Part shown: piece by piece, positions 52,613-63,125 of the stretch | How positions within the stretch are numbered: the first letter of the stretch is position 1 | Layout: each line of letters begins with the position of its first letter | Assembly (NCBI GenBank): GCA_949152475.1 | Contig: OX424569.1 | Coordinates: 21,179,170 to 21,243,169 of the forward strand | DNA from: Terebella lapidaria | Lineage: Eukaryota; Annelida; Polychaeta; Terebellida; Terebellidae | Direction: 5' to 3' | DNA length: 64,000 bases | Position numbers and translations under genes: made by a program | The notes under the pieces: model-generated | What the model saw: only the letters and a program-made list of their open reading frames with translations | Databases searched by the model: none | What the model was told of the DNA's origin: nothing

Positions 52613-55027
52613 TTTCAAGCTGAAATTGAAAGTAAAAGTTGACCAAAACTGCATTTCAAGATGACAGAATTTGTGCAAAATCGAACTTTTCACAAAGAGT
52701 TATAGTTCAACTCAGACTATTTGACAAAGTTGATTTCAAGCTAAAATTCAAGTAAAAGTTGACCAAAACTGCATTTCAAGATGACGGAATTTGTGCAAAA
52801 TCGAACTTTTCACAAGGAGTTATATTTCAACTCAGACTATTTGACAAAGTTGGTTTCAAGCTAAAATTCAAAGTAAAAGTTGACCAAAACTGCATTTCAA
52901 GATGACGGAATTTGTGCAAAATCGAACTTTTCACAAGGAGTTATATTTCAACTCAGACTATTTGACAAAGTTGGTTTCAAGCTAAAATTCAAAATGAAAG
53001 TTGACCAAAACTACATTTCAAGATGACGGAATTTGTCCAAAATCGAACTTTTCACAATGAGTTATAGTTCAACTCAGACTATTTGACAAAGTTGATTTCA
53101 AGCTAAAATTCAAGTAAAAGTTGACCAAAACTGCATTTCAAGATGACGGAATTTGTACAAAATCAAACTTTTCACAATGAGTTATACTTCAACTCAGACT
53201 ATTTGACAAAGTTGGTTTCAAGCTGAAATTCAAAGTAAAAGTTGACCAAAACTGCATTTCAAGATGATGGAATTTGTGCAAAATCGAACTTTTCAAAAGG
53301 AGTTATATTTCAACTCAGACTATTTGACAAAGTTGGTTTCAAGATGAAATTCACAGTAAAAGTTGACCAAAACTGCATTTCAAGATGACGGAATTTGTGC
53401 ATAATCGAAATTTTCACAATGAGTTATGTTTCAACTCAGACTATTTGACAAAGTTGGTTTCAAGATGAAATTCACAGTAAAAGTTGACCAAAACTGCATT
53501 TCAAGATGACGGAATTTGTGCATAATCGAAATTTTCACAATGAGTTATGTTTCAACTCAGACTATTTGACAAAGTTGGTTTCAGGCTAAAATTCAAAGCA
53601 AAAGTTGACCAAAACTGCATTCCAAGATGAGGGAATTTGCGCCAAATTGAACTTTTCACAATGAGTTATATTTCAACTCAGACTGTTTGACAAAGTTGGT
53701 TTCAAGCTGAAATTCAAAATAAAAGTTGACCAAAACTGCATTTCAAGATGACGGAATTTGTGCAAAATCGACCTTTTCACAATGAGTTATAGTTCAACTC
53801 AGACTATTTGACAAAGTTGGTTTCAAGCTAAAATTCAAGTAAAAGTTGACCAAAACTGCATTTCAAAATGACGGAATTTGTGCAAAATCGACCTTTTCAC
53901 AATGAGTTATAGTTCAACTCAGACTATTTGACAAAGTTGATTTCAAGCTAAAATTCAAGTAAAAGTTGACCAAAACTGCATTTCAAGATGACGGAATTTG
54001 TACAAAATCAAACTTTTCACAATGAGTTATACTTCAACTCAGACTATTTGACAAAGTTGGTTTCAAGCTGAAATTCAAAGTAAAAGTTGACCAAAACTGC
54101 ATTTCAAGATGATGGAATTTGTGCAAAATCGAACTTTTCAAAAGGAGTTATATTTCAACTCAGACTATTTGACAAAGTTGGTTTCAAGATGAAATTCACA
54201 GTAAAAGTTGACCAAAACTGCATTTCAAGATGACGGAATTTGTGCATAATCGAAATTTTCACAATGAGTTATGTTTCAACTCAGACTATTTGACAAAGTT
54301 GGTTTCAAGATGAAATTCACAGTAAAAGTTGACCAAAACTGCATTTCAAGATGACGGAATTTGTGCATAATCGACCTTTTCACAATGAGTTATAGTACAA
54401 CTCAGACTATCTGACAAAGTTGGTTCCAAGCTAAAATTCAAAGTAAAAGTTGATCAAAACTGCATTTCAAGATGATGGAATTTGTGCAAAATCGAACTTT
54501 TCACAATGAGTTATAGTTCAACTCAGACTATTTGACAAAGTTGATTTCAAGCTAAAATTCAAGTAAAAGTTGACCAAAACTGCATTTCAAGATGACGGAA
54601 TTTGTGCAAAATCGAACTTTTCACAAGGAGTTATATTTCAACTCAGACTATTTGACAAAATTGGTTTCAAGCTGAAATTCAAAGTAAAAGTTGACCAAAA
54701 CTGCATTTCAAGATGATGGAATTTGCGCAAAATCGAACTTTTCACAATGAGTTATGTTTCAACTTAGACTATTTGACAAAGTTGGTTTCAAGCTAAAATG
54801 CAAAGTAAATGTTGACCAAAACTGCATTCCAAGATGATGGAATTTGCGCCAAATTGAACTTTTCACAATGATTTATATTTCAACTCAGACTATTTGACAA
54901 AGTTGGTTTCAAGCTAAGTTTCAAAGTAAAAGTTGACCAAAACTGCATTTCAAGATGATGGAATTTGTGCAAAATCGAACTTTTCACAAGGAGTTATATT
55001 TCAACAGAGACTATTTGAAAAAGTTGA
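52612..55027. repeat. Higher-order unit D2 (2.41 kb)
   Basis: Second D copy, 2,414 bp before D3 (53,342/55,756; 20 monomers less six one-base deletions). It holds an 845-bp internal tandem step not seen in D1: GTACAAAATCAAAC then AGATGAAATTCACAG at 53,342 and 54,187. It also has a hybrid monomer near 54,366 that joins GTGCATAATCG to ACC...AGTACAAC. D2 lacks the short monomer at its right end. Confidence 0.85.
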
Positions 55028-57092
55028 TTTCAAGCTGAAATTGAAAGTAAAAGTTGACCAAAACTGCATTTCAAGATGACAGAATTTGTGCAAAATCGAA
55101 CTTTTCACAAAGAGTTATAGTTCAACTCAGACTATTTGACAAAGTTGATTTCAAGCTAAAATTCAAGTAAAAGTTGACCAAAACTGCATTTCAAGATGAC
55201 GGAATTTGTGCAAAATCGAACTTTTCACAAGGAGTTATATTTCAACTCAGACTATTTGACAAAGTTGGTTTCAAGCTAAAATTCAAGTAAAAGTTGACCA
55301 AAACTGCATTTCAAGATGACGGAATTTGTGCAAATCGAAACTTTTCACAAGGAGTTATATTTCAACTCAGACTATTTGACAAAGTTGGTTTCAAGCTAAA
55401 ATTCAAAATGAAAGTTGACCAAAACTACATTTCAAGATGACGGAATTTGTCCAAAATCGAACTTTTCACAATGAGTTATAGTTCAACTCAGACTATTTGA
55501 CAAAGTTGATTTCAAGCTAAAATTCAAGTAAAAGTTGACCAAAACTGCATTTCAAGATGACGGAATTTGTACAAAATCAAACTTTTCACAATGAGTTATA
55601 CTTCAACTCAGACTATTTGACAAAGTTGGTTTCAAGCTGAAATTCAAAGTAAAAGTTGACCAAAACTGCATTTCAAGATGATGGAATTTGTGCAAAATCG
55701 AACTTTTCAAAAGGAGTTATATTTCAACTCAGACTATTTGACAAAGTTGGTTTCAAGATGAAATTCACAGTAAAAGTTGACCAAAACTGCATTTCAAGAT
55801 GACGGAATTTGTGCATAATCGAAATTTTCACAATGAGTTATGTTTCAACTCAGACTATTTGACAAAGTTGGTTTCAAGATGAAATTCACAGTAAAAGTTG
55901 ACCCAAAACTGCATTTCAAGATGACGGAATTTGTGCATAATCGAAATTTTCACAATGAGTTATGTTTCAACTCAGACTATTTGACAAAGTTGGTTTCAGG
56001 CTAAAATTCAAAGCAAAAGTTGACCAAAACTGCATTCCAAGATGAGGGAATTTGCGCCAAATTGAACTTTTCACAATGAGTTATATTTCAACTCAGACTG
56101 TTTGACAAAGTTGGTTTCAAGCTGAAATTCAAAATAAAAGTTGACCAAAACTGCATTTCAAGATGACGGAATTTGTGCAAAATCGACCTTTTCACAATGA
56201 GTTATAGTTCAACCTCAGACTATTTGACAAAGTTGGTTTCAAGCTAAAATTCAAGTAAAAGTTGACCAAAACTGCATTTCAAAATGACGGAATTTGTGCA
56301 AAATCGACCTTTTCACAATGAGTTATAGTTCAAACTCAGACTATTTGACAAAGTTGATTTCAAGCTAAAATTCAAGTAAAAGTTGACCCAAAACTGCATT
56401 TCAAGATGACGGAATTTGTACAAAAATCAAACTTTTCACAATGAAGTTATACTTCAACTCAGACTATTTGACAAAGTTGGTTTCAAGCTGAAATTCAAAG
56501 TAAAAGTTGACCAAAACTGCATTTCAAGATGATGGAATTTGTGCAAAATCGAACTTTTCAAAAGGAGTTATATTTCAACTCAGACTATTTGACAAAGTTG
56601 GTTTCAAGATGAAATTCACAGTAAAAGTTGACCAAAAACTGCATTTCAAGATGACGGAATTTGTGCATAATCGAAATTTTCACAATGAGTTATGTTTCAA
56701 CTCAGACTATTTGACAAAGTTGGTTTCAAGATGAAATTCACAGTAAAAGTTGACCAAAACTGCATTTCAAGATGACGGAATTTGTGCATAATCGACCTTT
56801 TCACAATGAGTTATAGTACAACTCAGACTATTTGACAAAGTTGGTTCCAAGCTAAAATTCAAAGTAAAAGTTGATCAAAACTGCATTTCAAGATGATGGA
56901 ATTTGTGCAAAATCGAACTTTTCACAATGAGTTATAGTTCAACTCAGACTATTTGACAAAGTTGATTTCAAGCTAAAATTCAAGTAAAAGTTGACCAAAA
57001 CTGCATTTCAAGATGACGGAATTTGTGCAAAATCGAACTTTTCACAAGGAGTTATATTTCAACTCAGACTATTTGACAAAATTGGTTTCAAG
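55027..57092. repeat. Higher-order unit D3, cut by the gap
   Basis: Third D copy, with the same internal step (55,756/56,607, 851 bp) and the same hybrid monomer (near 56,786) as D2, so D2 and D3 come from a later duplication than D1. The step is 6 bp longer than the 845 bp of D2 because of six single-base insertions; a seventh follows at 56,635. Confidence 0.85.
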
Positions 57093-57292
57093 NNNNNNNN
57101 NNNNNNNNNNNNNNNNNNNNNNNNNNNNNNNNNNNNNNNNNNNNNNNNNNNNNNNNNNNNNNNNNNNNNNNNNNNNNNNNNNNNNNNNNNNNNNNNNNNN
57201 NNNNNNNNNNNNNNNNNNNNNNNNNNNNNNNNNNNNNNNNNNNNNNNNNNNNNNNNNNNNNNNNNNNNNNNNNNNNNNNNNNNNNNNNNNNN
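57093..57292. other. Assembly gap, 200 N
   Basis: Exactly 200 undetermined bases. The round length is a scaffolding placeholder. The monomer phase before (position 91 at 57,071) and after (position 91 at 57,293) gives 222 bp between like phases, which is not a multiple of 121, so the real gap length is unknown. Confidence 0.99.
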
Positions 57293-59560
57293 ATTTGACA
57301 AAGTTGCTTTCAAGCTGAAATTCAAAGTAAAAGTTGACCAAAACTGCATTTCAAGATGATTTAATTTGCGCCGAATCGATCTTTTCACAATGATTTGCGC
57401 CAAATCGAACTTTTCACAGTGAGTTATATTTCAACTCAGACTATTTGACAAAGTTGGTTTCAAGCTCAAATTCAAAGTAAAAGTTGACCAAAACTGCATT
57501 TCAAGATGACGGAATTTGTGCAAAATCGAACTTTTCACAAGGAGTTATATTTCAACTCAGACTATTTGACAAAGTTGGTTTCAAGCTAAAATTCAAAGTA
57601 AAGTTGACCAAAACTGCATTTCAAGATTGACGGAATTTGTGCAAAATCGAACTTTTCACAAGGAGTTATATTTCAACTCAGACTATTTGACAAAGTTGGT
57701 TTCAAGCTGAAATTCAAAGTAAAAGTTGACCAAAACTGCATTTCAAGATGACGGAATTTGTGCAAAATCGAACTTTTCACAATGATTAATATTTCAACTC
57801 AGACTATTTGACAAAGTTGGTTTCAAGCTAAGTTTCAAAGTAAAAGTTTACCAAAACTGCATTTCAAGATGATGGAATTAGTGCAAAATCGAACTTTTCA
57901 CAATGAGTTATACTTCAACTCAGACTATATGACAAAGTTGGTTTCAAACTAAAATTCAAAGTAAAAGTTGGCCAAAACTGCATTTCAAGATGATTTAATT
58001 ACGCCGAATCGATCTTTTCACAATGATTTATATTTCAACTCAGACTATTTGACAAAGTTTGTTTCCAGCTAAAATTCAAAGTAAAAGTGGACCAACACTG
58101 CATTTCAAGATGACGGAATTTGTGCAAAATCGAACTTTTCACAAGGAGTTATATTTCAACTCAAACTATTTGACAAAGTTGGTTTCTAGCTAAAATTCAA
58201 AGTAAAAGTTGACCAAAACTGCATTTCAAGATGACGGAATTTGTGCAAAATCGAACTTTTCACAATGAGTTATACTTCAACTCAGACTATTTGAGAAAGT
58301 TGGTTTCAAGCTAAAATTCAAAGTAAAAGTTGACGAAACCTGCATTTCAAGATGACGGAATTTGTGCAAAATCGAACTTTTCACAATGAGTTATAGTTCA
58401 ACTCAGACTATTTCACAAAGTTGGTTTCAAGCTAAAATTCAAAGTAAAAGTTGACCAAAACTGCATTTCAAGATGATGGAATTTGTGCAAAATCGAACTT
58501 TTCACAATGAGTTATTGTTCAACTCAGACTATTTGACAAAGTTGATTTTAAGCTAAAATTCAAGTTAAAATTTACCAAAACTGCATTTCAAGATGACGGA
58601 ATTTGTGCAAAATCGAACTTTTCACAAGGAGTTATATTTCAACTCAGACTATTTGACAAAGTTGGTTTCAAGCTAAAATTCAAAATAAAAGTTGACCAAA
58701 ACTGCATTTCAAGATGACGGAATTTGTGCAAAATCGAACTTTTCACAATGAGTTATATTTCAACTCAGACTATTTGACAAAGGTGGTTTCAAGCTGAAAT
58801 TCAAAGTAAAAGTTGACCAAAACTGCATTTCAAGATGACGGAATTTGTGCAAAATCGAACTTTTCACAATGAGTTATAAGTTCAACTCAGACTATTTGAC
58901 AAAGTTGCTTTCAAGCCAAAATTCAAAGTAAAAGTTGACCAAAACTGCATTTCAAGATGACGGAATTTGTACAAAATCGAACTTTTCACAATGAGTTATA
59001 GTTCAACTCAGACTATTTGACAAAGTTGATTTCAAGCTGAAATTCAAATTAAAAGTTGACCAAAACTGCATTTCAAAATGACGGAATTTGTGCAAAATCA
59101 AAATTTTCACAAGGAGTTATATTTCAACTCATTCTATTTGACAAAGTTGGTTTCAAGCTGAAATTCAAAGTTAAAGTTGACCAAAACTGCATTTCAAGAT
59201 GATGGAATTTGCGCCAAATCGAACTTTTCACAATGAGTTATATTTCAACTCAGACTATTTGACAAAGTTGATTTCAAGCTGAAATTCAAAGTAAAAGTTG
59301 ACCAAAACTGCACTTCAAGATGACGGAGTTTGTGCAAAATCGAACTTTTCACAAGGAGTTATATTTCAACTCAGACTATTCGACAAAGTTGGTTTCAAGC
59401 TAAAATTCAAAGTAAAAGTTGACCAAAACTGAATTTCAAGATGATGGAATTTGTGCAAAATCGAACTTTTCACAATGAGTTATATTTCAACTCAGACTAT
59501 TTGACAAAGTTGGTTTCAAGCTGAAATTCAAAGTAAAAGTTGACCAAAACTGCATTTCAA
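57293..59560. repeat. Block E1 (copy of E2)
   Basis: Matches 60,858-63,125 at a constant offset of 3,565 bp (57,355/60,920; 57,926/61,491). Differences seen: CAGTGAG/CAATGAG near 57,418, GAATTAGTGC/GAATTTGTGC near 57,879, AAGTTAAAATT/AAGTAAAAATT near 58,563. The content follows C1: the TATATGAC marker, TTTCACAAAG, TTATTGTTC, ATAAGTTC, TTGCTTTCAAGCC and ACTTCAAGATGACGGAG variants in the same order as 31,041-32,590. The left end is hidden by the gap. Confidence 0.85.
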
Positions 59561-60858
59561 GATGATTTAATTTGCGCCGAATCGATCTTTTCACAATGAT
59601 TTGCGCCAAATCGAACTTTTCACAATGAGTTATATTTCAACTCAGACTATTTGACAAAGTTGGTTTCAAGCTCAAAGTCAAAGTAAAAGTTGACCAAAAC
59701 TGCATTTCAAGATGACGGAATTTGTGCAAAATCGAACTTTTCACAAGGAGTTATATTTCAACTCAGACTATTTGACAAAGTTGGTTTCAAGCTAAAATTC
59801 AAAGTAAAGTTGACTAAAACTGAATTTCAAGATGATGGAATTTGCGCCAAATCTAACTTTTCACAAGGAGTTATATTTCAACTCAGACTATTTGACAAAG
59901 TTGGTTTCAAGCTAAAATTTAAAATAAAAGTTGACCAAAACTGCATTTCAAGATGACGGAATTTGTGCAAAATCGAACTTTTCACATTGAGTTATACTTC
60001 AACACAGACTATTTGACAAAGTTGGTTTCAAGCTAAAATTCAAAGTAAAGGTTGACCAAAACTGCATTTCAAGATGACGGAATTTGTGCAAAATCGAACT
60101 TTTCACAAGAAGTTATACTTCAACTCTGACTATTTGACAAAGTTGGTTTCAAGCTAAAATTCAAAATAAAAGTTGACCAAAACTGCATTTCAATATGACG
60201 GAATTTGTGCAAAATCGAACTTTTCACAATGAGTTATATTTCAACTCAGACTATTTGACAAAGTTGGTTTCAAGCTGAAATTCAAAGTAAAAGTTGACCA
60301 AAACTGCATTTCAAGATGACGGAATTTGTGCAAAATCGAACTTTTCACAATGATTAATATTTCAACTCAGACTATTTGACAAAGTTGGTTTCAAGCTAAG
60401 TTTCAAAGTAAAAGTTTACCAAAACTGCATTTAAAGATGATGGAATTTGTGCAAAATCGAACTTTTCACGATGAGTTATAGTTCAACTCAGACTATTTGA
60501 CAAAGGTGGTTTCAAGCTAAAATTCAAAGTAAAAGTTGACGAAACCTGCATTTCAAGATGACGGAATTTGTGCAAAATCGAACTTTTCACAAGAAGTTAT
60601 ACTTCAACTCAGACTATTTGACAAAGTTGGTTTCAAGCTAAAATTCAAAGTAAAAGTTGACCAAAACTGCATTTCAAGATGACGGAATTTGTGCAAAATC
60701 AAAATTTTCACAAGGAGTTATATTTCAACTCATTCTATTTGACAAAGTTGGTTTCAAGCTGAAATTCAAAGTAAAAGTTGACCAAAACTGCATTTCAAAA
60801 TGATGGAATTTGTGCAAAATCGAACTTTTCACAATGAGTTATACTTCAACTAAGACTA
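59560..60858. repeat. A-like bridge between E1 and E2
   Basis: Begins with a 150-bp monomer (59,561), then CATTGAG, AAAGGTTGACC, AAGAAG, ATATGACGG, GATTAATATTTC, CACGATGAG and GACGAAACC variants, the order seen in unit A (about 10.3-11.3 kb) with some monomers missing. At about 59,805 a 120-bp hybrid joins AAAGTAAAG directly to TTGACTAAAACTGAATTTC, skipping one monomer found elsewhere. Confidence 0.8.
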
Positions 60859-63125
60859 TTTGACAAAGTTGGTTTCAAGCTGAAATTCAAAGTAAAAGTT
60901 GACCAAAACTGCATTTCAAGATGATTTAATTTGCGCCGAATCGATCTTTTCACAATGATTTGCGCCAAATCGAACTTTTCACAATGAGTTATATTTCAAC
61001 TCAGACTATTTGACAAAGTTGGTTTCAAGCTCAAATTCAAAGTAAAAGTTGACCAAAACTGCATTTCAAGATGACGGAATTTGTGCAAAATCGAACTTTT
61101 CACAAGGAGTTATATTTCAACTCAGACTATTTGACAAAGTTGGTTTCAAGCTAAAATTCAAAGTAAAGTTGACCAAAACTGCATTTCAAGATTGACGGAA
61201 TTTGTGCAAAATCGAACTTTTCACAAGGAGTTATATTTCAACTCAGACTATTTGACAAAGTTGGTTTCAAGCTGAAATTCAAAGTAAAAGTTGACCAAAA
61301 CTGCATTTCAAGATGACGGAATTTGTGCAAAATCGAACTTTTCACAATGATTAATATTTCAACTCAGACTATTTGACAAAGTTGGTTTCAAGCTAAGTTT
61401 CAAAGTAAAAGTTTACCAAAACTGCATTTCAAGATGATGGAATTTGTGCAAAATCGAACTTTTCACAATGAGTTATACTTCAACTCAGACTATATGACAA
61501 AGTTGGTTTCAAACTAAAATTCAAAGTAAAAGTTGGCCAAAACTGCATTTCAAGATGATTTAATTACGCCGAATCGATCTTTTCACAATGATTTATATTT
61601 CAACTCAGACTATTTGACAAAGTTTGTTTCCAGCTAAAATTCAAAGTAAAAGTGGACCAACACTGCATTTCAAGATGACGGAATTTGTGCAAAATCGAAC
61701 TTTTCACAAGGAGTTATATTTCAACTCAAACTATTTGACAAAGTTGGTTTCTAGCTAAAATTCAAAGTAAAAGTTGACCAAAACTGCATTTCAAGATGAC
61801 GGAATTTGTGCAAAATCGAACTTTTCACAATGAGTTATACTTCAACTCAGACTATTTGAGAAAGTTGGTTTCAAGCTAAAATTCAAAGTAAAAGTTGACG
61901 AAACCTGCATTTCAAGATGACGGAATTTGTGCAAAATCGAACTTTTCACAATGAGTTATAGTTCAACTCAGACTATTTCACAAAGTTGGTTTCAAGCTAA
62001 AATTCAAAGTAAAAGTTGACCAAAACTGCATTTCAAGATGATGGAATTTGTGCAAAATCGAACTTTTCACAATGAGTTATTGTTCAACTCAGACTATTTG
62101 ACAAAGTTGATTTTAAGCTAAAATTCAAGTAAAAATTTACCAAAACTGCATTTCAAGATGACGGAATTTGTGCAAAATCGAACTTTTCACAAGGAGTTAT
62201 ATTTCAACTCAGACTATTTGACAAAGTTGGTTTCAAGCTAAAATTCAAAATAAAAGTTGACCAAAACTGCATTTCAAGATGACGGAATTTGTGCAAAATC
62301 GAACTTTTCACAATGAGTTATATTTCAACTCAGACTATTTGACAAAGGTGGTTTCAAGCTGAAATTCAAAGTAAAAGTTGACCAAAACAGCATTTCAAGA
62401 TGACGGAATTTGTGCAAAATCGAACTTTTCACAATGAGTTATAAGTTCAACTCAGACTATTTGACAAAGTTGCTTTCAAGCCAAAATTCAAAGTAAAAGT
62501 TGACCAAAACTGCATTTCAAGATGACGGAATTTGTACAAAATCGAACTTTTCACAATGAGTTATAGTTCAACTCAGACTATTTGACAAAGTTGATTTCAA
62601 GCTGAAATTCAAATTAAAAGTTGACCAAAACTGCATTTCAAAATGACGGAATTTGTGCAAAATCAAAATTTTCACAAGGAGTTATATTTCAACTCATTCT
62701 ATTTGACAAAGTTGGTTTCAAGCTGAAATTCAAAGTTAAAGTTGACCAAAACTGCATTTCAAGATGATGGAATTTGCGCCAAATCGAACTTTTCACAATG
62801 AGTTATATTTCAACTCAGACTATTTGACAAAGTTGATTTCAAGCTGAAATTCAAAGTAAAAGTTGACCAAAACTGCACTTCAAGATGACGGAGTTTGTGC
62901 AAAATCGAACTTTTCACAAGGAGTTATATTTCAACTCAGACTATTCGACAAAGTTGGTTTCAAGCTAAAATTCAAAGTAAAAGTTGACCAAAACTGAATT
63001 TCAAGATGATGGAATTTGTGCAAAATCGAACTTTTCACAATGAGTTATATTTCAACTCAGACTATTTGACAAAGTTGGTTTCAAGCTGAAATTCAAAGTA
63101 AAAGTTGACCAAAACTGCATTTCAA
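60858..63125. repeat. Block E2 (copy of E1)
   Basis: Partner of E1 at +3,565 bp; includes the 150-bp monomer at 60,920 and the TATATGAC marker at 61,491. Diverges after about 63,125, where TTTCAAAATGATGG replaces the 150-bp monomer that follows E1. Confidence 0.85.

Larger units (their letters stand above)
1..57092. repeat. 121-bp satellite array, left of the gap
   Basis: Continuous head-to-tail array with the same orientation throughout and no interruption by other sequence. Monomer starts (taken at the AAAGTAAAAG or AAAATAAAAG motif) fall at 1, 122, 243, 364, 485, 606 and so on, an exact 121-bp step. Landmarks in each monomer, in order: TTGACCAAAACTGC (position 11), TTTCAAGATGACGG (26), AATTTGTGCAAAATCGAAC (40), TTTTCACAAGGAG (59), TTATATTTCAACTCAGAC (73), TATTTGACAAAGTTGG (90) and TTTCAAGCTGAAATTC (106). 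Copies differ mostly by a few substitutions. The family is not one I recognise. Length, AT richness, homogeneity and higher-order structure fit centromeric or heterochromatic satellite; that location is inference. Confidence 0.98.

Noticed and set aside
56991-57403. Open frames of 90-122 codons across the gap on both strands
   Set aside because: Most of their length is N; the called ends are ordinary monomer sequence.
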